Positions 4,877-13,380 of a DNA stretch of 13,410 nucleotides are shown here, piece by piece. The position numbers and the translations under genes are program-made. This DNA is from JAGBWK01 sp964490275. GTDB lineage: Bacteria; Bacteroidota; Bacteroidia; Bacteroidales; Muribaculaceae. How positions within the stretch are numbered: the first letter of the stretch is position 1; every line of letters starts with the position of its first letter. The DNA lies in contig CAZBBL010000043.1 of NCBI GenBank assembly GCA_964490275.1, positions 1-13,410 of the forward strand. Direction: 5' to 3'. The notes under the pieces were generated by a model, which did not search any database, was not told where the DNA came from, and worked only from the letters and a program-made list of their open reading frames with translations.

Positions 4877-6154
4877 ATGGACTATCGTATATTTCCACCC
4901 GAGGAGATGATTGAGACAACCGTAGAGCTGCCTCTGTCGAAGAGCATCTGCAACCGTCTGCTCATCATCAACGCTCTCAACCCCACAGCTACGCCGATGG
5001 AGGTTGTCGCCGACTGCGACGACTCTCGCTCAATGGCCGACATACTCTCACATCGCGACCAAGCCACCGGTGGCCAACGATTTGACGTAGGCGCGGCCGG
5101 CACGGCTTTCCGCTTTCTGACGGCCTACTTTGCCGCCACCGAAGGGAGCGACATCGTGCTCGACGGCTCAGAGCGTCTGCGCCAACGCCCCATAGCTGCG
5201 TTGGTCGATGCGCTGCGCCAACTCGGTGCTGAAATCACATACGTAGATAAAGACGGATTTGCACCGCTCGCCATCAAGGGCCATCGGCTGCGTGGCGGCG
5301 ACATCACGATGGACGCCACAATCAGTTCGCAATTTATCTCGGCACTGATAATGGTAGCGCCCACGATGAACGCCCCGCTGAAGCTGACGCTTGAGGGCGA
5401 ACTCATTTCGCGCCCGTATATAAAAATGACGGTCAGCCTGCTCGAGCAAGCCGGCGTCGACGTCGACTTCACGCGCAACCAAGTGACCGTAGCCAACACC
5501 CTGCCTACGACACAGCTCAACGACATCGAACGCGACTGGTCGGCAGCATCATATTGGTATGAAATCACAGCGCTCTCAGCCGGATTTGTCACGCTGCCCG
5601 GCCTGACCGTAGAATCGCTTCAGGGCGACGCTGCCGTGGCCCGATTTTTCAGTCAACTCGGCGTCATCACCAATCAAAGCGAAGAGGTCGACGACGCCCT
5701 GGAAATCTGTCCCGACCCAGAGCAATATTCGCGTTTCGAACAAGATTTGAGCGAAAATCCCGACATCGCACAAACCATCGCCGTCACCTGCGCCATGCTT
5801 GGCATACCATTTCACCTGCGTGGCCTGTCGACGCTGCGAGTCAAAGAAACCGACCGCCTCGAAGCCCTACGCGCCGAGCTCGACCGCTTTGGCATCATCG
5901 TAGAGATACGCAACAACTCCGAACTCGTTTGGAACCTTGAGCGCCACCCCATCTTCGAGATGCCCGTCATCAACACCTACAACGACCACCGCATGGCTAT
6001 GGCTTTTGCTCCGGCTGCGCTCTATGTGCCCGGCATCGTCATACGCGACATCGAGGTGGTAAGCAAATCTTATCCACAATATTGGGACCACCTGCGAAGC
6101 GCCGGCTTCAACATCGTCGACGCAGCTCAGCCCCTCGAAGAATCTGAAGAATGA
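4877..6154 (+). CDS. aroA: 3-phosphoshikimate 1-carboxyvinyltransferase (EPSP synthase)
   Basis: Catalyses the sixth step of the shikimate pathway, joining phosphoenolpyruvate to shikimate 3-phosphate in the cytosol. K22, S23 and R27 sit in LPLSKSICNR, the N-terminal substrate motif (LPGSKS in most enzymes; here the Gly is Leu, as I expect in Bacteroidetes forms). GAAGTAFRFLTA follows at 72-83, then SSQFISALIM, RVKETDR at 321-327 and NDHRMAMA at 369-376. ERDWSAASYW is another expected segment. The 425 residues are the usual length. The stop codon overlaps the next start (ATGA at 6151-6154), so translation of the two is probably coupled. No other aromatic pathway gene is in the window, so the linkage appears positional rather than pathway-based. 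Confidence 0.97.
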   Translation: MDYRIFPPEEMIETTVELPLSKSICNRLLIINALNPTATPMEVVADCDDSRSMADILSHRDQATGGQRFDVGAAGTAFRFLTAYFAATEGSDIVLDGSERLRQRPIAALVDALRQLGAEITYVDKDGFAPLAIKGHRLRGGDITMDATISSQFISALIMVAPTMNAPLKLTLEGELISRPYIKMTVSLLEQAGVDVDFTRNQVTVANTLPTTQLNDIERDWSAASYWYEITALSAGFVTLPGLTVESLQGDAAVARFFSQLGVITNQSEEVDDALEICPDPEQYSRFEQDLSENPDIAQTIAVTCAMLGIPFHLRGLSTLRVKETDRLEALRAELDRFGIIVEIRNNSELVWNLERHPIFEMPVINTYNDHRMAMAFAPAALYVPGIVIRDIEVVSKSYPQYWDHLRSAGFNIVDAAQPLEESEE

Positions 6155-6567
6155 TTGCCGCACTGATAATATTGCTCAGCCTTGTCGCCGTCGGCGCGGT
6201 GCTCTATATCCACGACCGCATAAGTCGCCGTGGCCTCGACCCCGCCGACAATGCCCCCGTAGAGCCCGAGCAACAATGTTGCGGCATGCATATCACCTGC
6301 GAGAAAGACTCGCTCTCGACTGCCCTTTCAGACCAAATCGAATATTACGACGACGAAGAGCTCGACGCCTATCGCGGTCGCAAAGGCGACGAATATACCG
6401 ACGCCGAAACCGAGCAATTTCGCGACATACTATTGACACTGCTGCCTACCGACATCGCCGGCTGGGGGCGTAGCCTGCAATTGCGTGGCATCGAGCTGCC
6501 TACAGCCGTGCGCCAAGAGCTGTTGATGATTGTCGCCGAAGCTCGCATAGCCAACTCTCAACACTAA
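6151..6567 (+). CDS. small membrane-anchored protein with CCGxHxxC motif
   Basis: A 138-residue protein whose name in databases I do not know with confidence. Residues 1-20 form one hydrophobic segment, so it is probably anchored in the inner membrane by its N-terminus. A linker of about 20 polar residues leads to CCGMHITCEKDSL, where C43, C44, H47 and C50 could bind a metal ion such as zinc or iron. An acidic part follows (YYDDEELDAYRG), then a region with DIAGWGRSLQLRGIELP. It overlaps aroA by 4 bp and ends four bases before a metal ABC permease gene, with a GAAG stretch between as a possible ribosome site. The position suggests a link to metal uptake, but this is inference from the motif and the neighbour only. 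Confidence 0.8.
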   Translation: MIAALIILLSLVAVGAVLYIHDRISRRGLDPADNAPVEPEQQCCGMHITCEKDSLSTALSDQIEYYDDEELDAYRGRKGDEYTDAETEQFRDILLTLLPTDIAGWGRSLQLRGIELPTAVRQELLMIVAEARIANSQH

Positions 6568-6571
6568 GAAG

Positions 6572-7396
6572 ATGTTTGAACTGTTTCAATACGAATTTTT
6601 CCGCAACGCTGTCGTCGGCATCGTCATTATCAGCATCGCCGCCGCCATCATAGGCACATATATCTTCGCGCGACGACTGGTGTCGATTGCCGGAGGTATC
6701 ACCCACGCCTGTTTCGGAGGACTCGGATTGGGATATTTCTTGGGCATCAGTCCGATATTGACAGCCGGAGTGTTTGCCGTAGCCTCGTCGTTGGGCGTTG
6801 AGCTGCTTTCAAATCGCTATCGCGTCAGAGAAGATTCGGCCATCGCCGTAGTATGGTCGCTCGGCATGGCCATCGGCGTGCTGTTTGTGTTTCTCACTCC
6901 CGGATATGTGCCCGAGCTCAACAGCTTCTTGTTTGGCAACATACTGACGATTACACGTGGCGACATATTAGCGTTCGTCCTGTTCACAATAGTGCTTATA
7001 GCGCTGTTTATATGCCTATTTGACAAGATTGTAGCATGCGCCTTCGACCGCGACTTTGCTCGCGTCATGGGCCTGCCCGTCACAGCTATCACCACCGTCA
7101 TGACCGTCATGATAGCCATCTGCATCGTGTTGACCATAAAGCTTGTGGGCATCATGCTACTGATGTCGATGCTGTCGCTGCCACAAATGATAGCCGAGAC
7201 ACGCTACAACCGCATCGGCCCGTTGATGGTAGCTTCGGCCGTAGTTTCGGCGCTATGCTGCTTGGGCGGACTGATAGCCTCGGCCTACATCAACGTCCCA
7301 TGCTCGGCGCTGATAGTGATAGTAATGAGCATAGTCTTTGTCGTTGCACGCATAGCCACATACATTAACCGCCGCCGCAAATGGGACGCCGAATAA
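6572..7396 (+). CDS. metal ABC transporter permease, ZnuB/ABC-3 family
   Basis: A 274-residue integral inner-membrane protein with about eight hydrophobic segments, the permease of an ABC importer for zinc, manganese or iron. Family marks are SIAGGITHACFGGLGLGYFLG near residues 37-57, the cytoplasmic FDRDFARVMGLP, which resembles the FDxxxARxxG motif that contacts the ATPase, and GIMLLMSMLSLPQMIA. The ATPase and the periplasmic binding protein are not in this window, so they must be encoded elsewhere or supplied by another system. The metal cannot be read from the sequence. Its last 16 bases overlap the start of the lysozyme gene, which argues for a shared transcript. Confidence 0.92.
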   Translation: MFELFQYEFFRNAVVGIVIISIAAAIIGTYIFARRLVSIAGGITHACFGGLGLGYFLGISPILTAGVFAVASSLGVELLSNRYRVREDSAIAVVWSLGMAIGVLFVFLTPGYVPELNSFLFGNILTITRGDILAFVLFTIVLIALFICLFDKIVACAFDRDFARVMGLPVTAITTVMTVMIAICIVLTIKLVGIMLLMSMLSLPQMIAETRYNRIGPLMVASAVVSALCCLGGLIASAYINVPCSALIVIVMSIVFVVARIATYINRRRKWDAE

Positions 7397-8079
7397 AAAT
7401 AGCCGTCGTAGCATTGTTTGCCGCCGCCGTCACCTTTGGAGGCGTCGCCTTGGTGTATAAACGCTACTTGGCCAACACGCCCGCCATCGAACCCGACGCC
7501 GAGCTTTACCCCATACGCGGCATCGACATCTCGGCCCACAACGGCGACATCGACTTCGACCGCGTGGCCGCCGACGGCTACACCTTCGTGATGATTAAAG
7601 CAAGCGAAGGCACCGACTTCAAAGACAAAAACTTTATCGACAACATCCGCCGTGCCCGACAAGCCGGCTTGAAAGTAGGCGCCTACCATTTCTTCCGCTT
7701 CGACACCGACGGCCGTCAACAAGCTATCAACCTGCTCCACTCGCTGCGCTACCGCCACCTCGACTTCCCCGCCGTCATCGACATCGAGGAGTGGGGCAAT
7801 CCCGACGGCAACGCCACTTCGCGCATCATCGCACGCTTGCGCGACATGATTGCCCACCTCAAACGCTTCGGCTGCGACATCATCCTCTACACCAACAAAG
7901 ACGGCTACAACCGCTTTATCAAAGGCAACTTCGACAACTATCCCCTTTGGCTCTGCTCTTTCACTCAGCCCGAAGCGTCGCCCGATTGGACTATTTGGCA
8001 ATACTCCCACTCGGGCTCGGTCGACGGCATCTCGGGCAAGGTCGACCTCAATACAATAAAAACCGATTTTCAGCGTTAA
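7381..8079 (+). CDS. glycoside hydrolase family 25 lysozyme
   Basis: A 232-residue muramidase that should cut the MurNAc-GlcNAc bond of peptidoglycan. Residues 5-26 are hydrophobic without a clear cleavage site, so it is probably an inner-membrane-anchored periplasmic enzyme. The GH25 domain begins at IRGIDISAHNG (D49), continues with FVMIKASEGTDFKD and VGAYHFFRF, has the catalytic pair in IDIEEW (D134 and E136), and ends with IWQYSHSGSVDGISGKVDLN. All family landmarks are present and the length is complete. It is embedded between a permease and PorU, which fits local peptidoglycan remodelling rather than phage lysis: there is no holin or other phage gene nearby. Confidence 0.93.
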   Translation: MGRRIKIAVVALFAAAVTFGGVALVYKRYLANTPAIEPDAELYPIRGIDISAHNGDIDFDRVAADGYTFVMIKASEGTDFKDKNFIDNIRRARQAGLKVGAYHFFRFDTDGRQQAINLLHSLRYRHLDFPAVIDIEEWGNPDGNATSRIIARLRDMIAHLKRFGCDIILYTNKDGYNRFIKGNFDNYPLWLCSFTQPEASPDWTIWQYSHSGSVDGISGKVDLNTIKTDFQR

Positions 8080-8126
8080 TCTCTTAATAAGCGAGCTATA
8101 AACAAAGCGCTTATCGACAAACCAGC

Positions 8127-11100
8127 ATGACATTAATAAACAAACATATATCTTCGCTTAGCCTCGTTGCTCTACTTTTTTGCCTGCTATCGCCTGCACC
8201 TCGAGCCCACGCACTCGATTTGGCCACCTATGCCGACAACTCGCTGTTGGCCGAAGGCAATTGGGTGAAAGTAAGCATCGACCATACCGATGTCTACCTG
8301 CTCACCACAGCCCAACTCAAGCAAATGGGTTTCAACGACCCCTCGAAAGTAAGAGTCTACGGCTACGGAGCAAAACGCCTCCCCGACAAACTCGACAGCA
8401 CATATATCGACGACCTGCCCGAAACACCGTCGTTACAAACCGACCGCGGACTGCTGTTCTACGCCCAAGGCCCGGTGACATTTTCCTATACAGCAGAGTC
8501 GTACCGCCCGGTCAACAACCCGTTTACAACCCTCGGCTACTACTTCTTGAGCGACCGCGAAACCCCAAACGAAGCCAAAACCATCGAAAAGATAGGCCGC
8601 AACGAAGCCGACAATCCCGCCACCTATTTTTGGGATGTCGTTTACCACGAAGTTGACCAAACCTCGCTCGGCGCTACAGGCCACGCCCTTGCCGGCGAAG
8701 ACTTTGTCTACACCTCGTCGCGCACATTCAATTTCACACTTACCGACCGGGTAGAAAATCTCGAGTCTAACGTCGTCTGCTCGTTTTATGCCAAAAGCGA
8801 CGCCACCTCTTATGTGACGCTCTCGGTCGACGGCGTCGACTTAAGCTACGCGTCGTCCGACCAAATATCGGCCACAAGCAGCTCTTATATCCACTACCGC
8901 GAATCGGTAATCAACAAAGTAACGACATTCAACAGCTCAAACATAAAAGTAGGCGTACGCTACAACTCTACCGGCTCAGTCTCTGCCGCCAACCTCAACT
9001 ACCTGGCTATCACATACGCCCGTAGCCTCAACCTTACAAGCTCACCACTTCAATTTACACTCGACTCTACCTCCGCCAAACTCTCGTCGGCCTCATCAAG
9101 CACCGTAGTTTGGGACGTCACCGACCCCCTAAACGTCATGCAGATGAACGCCTCGCTCAGCGGCAGCGAGCTTACTTGGCGCAACGACTATACCGGCCGA
9201 CGACAATACGTAGCCTTCAACACCAACGGACAATTCTCATCTCCAACCTATGTCGGCAGCGTCGAAAACGCCAACCTCCACGCCACCGAAGTGCCCGATA
9301 TGGTAATCTTTACCGTTGCCGACTGGGCTACGCAGGCTCGCCAATTGGCCAAAATCCACGAAAACTCTGCCGACTCGCTCAAAGTGGCCGTCATCACTCA
9401 AGACCAAGTGTTCAACGAGTTCTCATCGGGCTCGCCCGACGTCAACGCCTTCCGCAAGATGCTCAAAATGCTCTACGACCGCTCCACCGACGAGCGCACT
9501 CTGCGCTACGCCTGCTTCTTTGGCCGCGGCAGCTACGACAACCGCCAACTCACCGACAAAGTCTCGGCCCTCAACTATCCGATGATGCCCATCTGGCAAA
9601 CCGACGCCGGCGACAGCGACAACTCCACCTACAACACCGACGACATCTTTGCCTTCTTGCTCGACAACTCAGGACAGAATCTCGGTTCCGACAGATATTG
9701 CATCGCCGTCGGTCGTATGCCAGTCACATCTGTGACCGAAGCCAAAAATGCCATATCCAAAATCGAAGACTACCAGAGCCTACCCTACGGCAACTGGCGC
9801 AACCGCATAATGCTCATCGCCGACGACCAAGACTCGGGCGTACACATGTCGCAAACCGAAGCCATGTGGAACAATATGCTCAACAACGGAGGCTCCGACA
9901 TCAACTATACCAAGCTCTATATCGACGCCTATGAGCGCCAAAACAGCACCTACCCCGAAGCCCGCGAAGCCATGTTCCGCACCCTCGACGAGGGTGTAGC
10001 TTGGTTGACATTCATCGGCCATGCCAACACTACCTCGTGGACCCACGAAAGCCTCTTGACCTACACAGACATCAACAACCTCTACCTCAAATACATCCCG
10101 GCCCTGTATGCCGCAACGTGCGAATTTTTGCGCGTCGACGACTATTCCACCTCTGCGGCCGAAATCATGTGGAAGCTGCAAGGTGGCGGCGCCATCTCTA
10201 TCCTCTCGGCTTGCCGCCCCGTGTTTATCGACCAAAACGGCAACCTCTCGGCCTCATTCGGCCGCCACATCTTCGAGCGTGATAGCCAAGGACGCTACCA
10301 GGCTATCGGCGACATAGTGAAAAACGCCAAAAACGACTATCGTGTAGGCTCAAACTCTTACACCTCCTCTAACGAAAACAAGCTGCGCTACATCTTGGTC
10401 GGCGACCCCGCCATGCGTCTTATCACACCGCCCAACCGTGTAGTAGTCGACACCGTCAACGGCATCGCCGTCGATAATATCGAAGAAGACCCGCTGATTA
10501 AAGCCAATCAGATAGCCCAAGTAGAGGGCCACGTCGTTGACGCTACCGGCCAACTCATCAGCGACTATGACGGCACCATCTCTGCCACCCTCTACGACGC
10601 CGAAACCAGCATCACAACCCTCGGAAACGGCGACGAAGGCGTAGAGTATCCCTTCGACCAACAGGGCGACCGACTCACCGTCGGCTCCGACTCTATTATT
10701 GCAGGTCAATTCACCGTAAAACTCCCCACCCCCACTGACATCACCAACAACTATCGTCCGGCTGCACTCAGCCTCTACGCACGTCCGCGCACCACTACAG
10801 TCGTCCCCTATGCCGACGCCGTCGGCATGTTCCGCGACCTCTACGTCTTCGGCTACGACGACACTACGCCGGCCGACACCGTAGCTCCGCAGATTAAGGC
10901 CATCTACATGAACCACCCGACATTCCGCAACGGCGGCACCGTCAACACCTCGCCCACCCTCATCGCCGAAATCTACGACAACCGCGGCATCAACGTCGCT
11001 ACCTCAGGCATCGGCCGACAAATGACGCTCCAACTCGACGACAGCAAGACCTATGCCGACGTAGCTCAATACTACCGCCCCGCCACCGACGGCACTGCCT

Positions 11101-11540
11101 CGGGCACAATATCATATCCGTTTGAAGACCTCACCGAAGGCGCCCACACCCTGCGTCTGCGCATCTTCGACAACGGGGGCAACTACGATGAACAATATGT
11201 CGACTTCTTCGTCAAAGACGGCGTAGCTCCCAACCTCTACGACGTCTACACCGACGTCAACCCCGCTTCGACCGAAGCCAACTTCTACCTGAGCCACGAC
11301 CGCCCCGACACCACCATCGAAGTGACGCTCACCGTCTACAACCTGCTCGGCCAACCCGTTTGGAGCCAAACATCTTCGGCACGCTCCGACCTCTATCTTT
11401 CATATCCTATCACCTGGAATTTGACCGACAATGCCGGACGTCGCGTAGTGCGTGGCATCTACATCTACCGCGCTCAAATCACCGAAGACGGAAACGAGAG
11501 TCAGACCCTCTCCCATAAACTCGCCGTAACAGCCCAATAA
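8127..11540 (+). CDS. porU: type IX secretion system sortase PorU
   Basis: A 1137-residue cell-surface cysteine protease of the gingipain (C25) family that removes the C-terminal signal from type IX cargo and joins the cargo to A-LPS, working with PorV, PorQ and PorZ in the attachment complex. Residues 1-29 are a signal peptide ending AHA. NSLLAEGNWVKVSID and DPSKVRVYGYG are typical of the PorU N-terminus. The catalytic histidine is H632 in FIGHANTTSWTHE and the cysteine C665 in YAATCEFLRVDD. Ig-like regions follow, and about the last 90 residues form an FlgD-like, type IX C-terminal domain (VYNLLGQPVWSQ, WNLTDNAGRRVVRGIYIYR). The length is close to that of the Porphyromonas protein (about 1158). 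It lies 47 bp after the lysozyme gene and 17 bp before a phosphoethanolamine-transferase-like gene. Its presence implies that the organism has a functioning type IX system. Confidence 0.95.
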   Translation: MTLINKHISSLSLVALLFCLLSPAPRAHALDLATYADNSLLAEGNWVKVSIDHTDVYLLTTAQLKQMGFNDPSKVRVYGYGAKRLPDKLDSTYIDDLPETPSLQTDRGLLFYAQGPVTFSYTAESYRPVNNPFTTLGYYFLSDRETPNEAKTIEKIGRNEADNPATYFWDVVYHEVDQTSLGATGHALAGEDFVYTSSRTFNFTLTDRVENLESNVVCSFYAKSDATSYVTLSVDGVDLSYASSDQISATSSSYIHYRESVINKVTTFNSSNIKVGVRYNSTGSVSAANLNYLAITYARSLNLTSSPLQFTLDSTSAKLSSASSSTVVWDVTDPLNVMQMNASLSGSELTWRNDYTGRRQYVAFNTNGQFSSPTYVGSVENANLHATEVPDMVIFTVADWATQARQLAKIHENSADSLKVAVITQDQVFNEFSSGSPDVNAFRKMLKMLYDRSTDERTLRYACFFGRGSYDNRQLTDKVSALNYPMMPIWQTDAGDSDNSTYNTDDIFAFLLDNSGQNLGSDRYCIAVGRMPVTSVTEAKNAISKIEDYQSLPYGNWRNRIMLIADDQDSGVHMSQTEAMWNNMLNNGGSDINYTKLYIDAYERQNSTYPEAREAMFRTLDEGVAWLTFIGHANTTSWTHESLLTYTDINNLYLKYIPALYAATCEFLRVDDYSTSAAEIMWKLQGGGAISILSACRPVFIDQNGNLSASFGRHIFERDSQGRYQAIGDIVKNAKNDYRVGSNSYTSSNENKLRYILVGDPAMRLITPPNRVVVDTVNGIAVDNIEEDPLIKANQIAQVEGHVVDATGQLISDYDGTISATLYDAETSITTLGNGDEGVEYPFDQQGDRLTVGSDSIIAGQFTVKLPTPTDITNNYRPAALSLYARPRTTTVVPYADAVGMFRDLYVFGYDDTTPADTVAPQIKAIYMNHPTFRNGGTVNTSPTLIAEIYDNRGINVATSGIGRQMTLQLDDSKTYADVAQYYRPATDGTASGTISYPFEDLTEGAHTLRLRIFDNGGNYDEQYVDFFVKDGVAPNLYDVYTDVNPASTEANFYLSHDRPDTTIEVTLTVYNLLGQPVWSQTSSARSDLYLSYPITWNLTDNAGRRVVRGIYIYRAQITEDGNESQTLSHKLAVTAQ

Positions 11541-11557
11541 CCCTCAGCCAAAAGCAA

Positions 11558-13351
11558 ATGCTCTACGCTATCTACATCGTCGCCATACCCATATTGGCTC
11601 TGCTGTCGACATTAATCTATCGCAGTTTCAACAAAGGGCTGTCGTCGAGTGCTCGCCACCAACAGCTGACACGCCTGTCGATTGCTTCGGCCATCGCCTT
11701 AGCCCCATCGGCCATTGCCGCCTTCCAAATGACAGGCATCCTACCCTGGCTCACGGCTCTGCTTTGCGCCACCGTCGCTCTGACCTACCCCCTGCTCTAC
11801 CATCTGTCTTACCGTGCCACCTCGCCCGACTACGACAACTTCATGGATATCGCCCTGGCGCTCTATCTCTACGGACTGCTCTCAGCTCTGCAAATCGCCG
11901 GCGACGCCTTTGGTATCGCCGTCGCCACCAACCTGATTGTCGCCATCGTCGACATCTGCCTGCTGTTGGCCCTAATCTTTCAATGGGGCTACTACCTGCT
12001 CTACGGCAACGCCATCGACGTGCGTGGCATGAAGATATTCTACGAAACCCACTACAACGAGGTCATTGAATTTGGCCGTTCATTCTCCCCGGCCCGCCTC
12101 ACAATCTTCTTGCTGCTGCTCGTAGCGGTGATTGCCGCCATCGTCGCCACCGCCTTCATCCAACAGCCCGTCGCCATCGCCCACAGCACTATCATCGGCT
12201 TGATAGCCGCGGCTGCTGCCGTCGCCATCTCATTTCTGACATTCTCCGGCAGACATTCCCCCTGGCGACGTTGCGGACTGGTGAGTCTCTACCTCGACGT
12301 CAAAGATTTCAATCAACGCAACCGCATGTACCTCAGCGGTCAACGTCAACGCCTCGAATCGCTCGACGTAGAGCCCCTCGGCAAACACTCGGCCCACCCC
12401 TCGACCATACTTTTAGTAATCGGCGAATCGGCCTCGCGCGACCACATGAGCGCATTCACCCCGATGGACCGCGACACCACCCCCTGGCTCAGCGACATGG
12501 CCAGAAACCATGGCTGCATACTCTTTAAAAACTCCTACTCATGCGCCATGCACACGGTCGAAGCCCTCGAACGCGCCTTGACCCAACGCAACCAATACAA
12601 CAACCTCCCATTTCTCGACGCCCCATCAATCGTCGACATAGCCCATAAATTGGGCTACCGCGTGCATTGGTATAGCAACCAAGGACACCTCGGAGCCAAC
12701 GACACTTCCGTATCGCTCATCGCCGAAACTGCCGACGTGGCTCGTTGGACCCACCAACAGCTCGGCAAAGTGCAATACGACCACACTCTGCTCGACTTCC
12801 TCGACGAGCTCGACCCCTCGCGCGACAACTTCCTCGTTGTCCACCTCAAAGGAAGCCACTTCAACTTCCTCAACCGCTACCCCGCCGAAGCCACCGTATG
12901 GGGCACCCCCGGCGTGCAAGACGACGCTATCAACTATCTCAACTCAATCAGATATACCGACGGCGTGCTCCACAAAATCTACAACTATTGCGTCGACAGC
13001 CTCAACCTCCAAGCAATGGTCTATTTCTCTGACCACGCCACCGTGCCCGACCGCCATCGCTCGCCCAACTTCGACGGCTTTGGCCACGTCAGAATCCCCT
13101 TGGCCGTATGGCTCAGCGACGAATATCGCGCCAACCACCCCTACCGAGCCTCGGCCCTGCAAGCCAATGCCGACAAATATTTCACCAACGACTTGGCCTT
13201 CGAACTGCTCTGCGGCCTGCTTGACATACGCTCGTCAGCCTTCGACGAATCGGCCTCACTGGCCTCAGAAACCTACCGCTTCTCCCCCGCCGACCTGCTC
13301 ACCTACAACGCCACCATCCCCATCACCGCCGACCCAACCCCAAAACCCTGA
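11558..13351 (+). CDS. phosphoethanolamine transferase-like membrane enzyme (EptA/CptA type)
   Basis: A 597-residue protein with an N-terminal half of about six or seven membrane segments (roughly residues 1-22, 40-58, 61-83, 95-117, 119-147, 180-207 and 212-232) and a periplasmic alkaline-phosphatase-fold domain from about 275. The active site begins at LLVIGESASRDHMSAF, where S291 of GES holds the place of the threonine nucleophile of EptA. DTTPWLS, SYSCAMHT, HLKGSHFNF (H429 and H434) and FSDHA (D492, H493) supply the expected metal and substrate residues. Such enzymes move phosphoethanolamine from phosphatidylethanolamine to lipid A or core sugars; the acceptor here is unknown. It is the last gene of the plus-strand run, 17 bp after porU, which suggests a link with the A-LPS to which PorU attaches cargo. 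Confidence 0.85.
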   Translation: MLYAIYIVAIPILALLSTLIYRSFNKGLSSSARHQQLTRLSIASAIALAPSAIAAFQMTGILPWLTALLCATVALTYPLLYHLSYRATSPDYDNFMDIALALYLYGLLSALQIAGDAFGIAVATNLIVAIVDICLLLALIFQWGYYLLYGNAIDVRGMKIFYETHYNEVIEFGRSFSPARLTIFLLLLVAVIAAIVATAFIQQPVAIAHSTIIGLIAAAAAVAISFLTFSGRHSPWRRCGLVSLYLDVKDFNQRNRMYLSGQRQRLESLDVEPLGKHSAHPSTILLVIGESASRDHMSAFTPMDRDTTPWLSDMARNHGCILFKNSYSCAMHTVEALERALTQRNQYNNLPFLDAPSIVDIAHKLGYRVHWYSNQGHLGANDTSVSLIAETADVARWTHQQLGKVQYDHTLLDFLDELDPSRDNFLVVHLKGSHFNFLNRYPAEATVWGTPGVQDDAINYLNSIRYTDGVLHKIYNYCVDSLNLQAMVYFSDHATVPDRHRSPNFDGFGHVRIPLAVWLSDEYRANHPYRASALQANADKYFTNDLAFELLCGLLDIRSSAFDESASLASETYRFSPADLLTYNATIPITADPTPKP

Positions 13352-13380
13352 AATATCACTTAGTTAATTTGCCGGTTTTG

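Noticed and set aside
8087..8114. ATAAGCG/CGCTTAT inverted repeat between the lysozyme and porU genes
   Set aside because: A 7-bp stem with a 14-base loop and no T run; too weak to call a terminator or an operator.
7285..8133. 282-codon minus-strand frame opposite the lysozyme
   Set aside because: It is an antisense shadow of a well-conserved GH25 gene, caused by C-ending codons.
9110..9934. 274-codon plus-strand frame inside porU
   Set aside because: It is an Arg- and Gln-rich out-of-frame shadow of porU with no independent start signal.
12837..13367. 176-codon plus-strand frame inside the transferase gene
   Set aside because: It is low-complexity Thr/Pro/Ser-rich sequence in an alternative frame; the main frame carries the active-site motifs.
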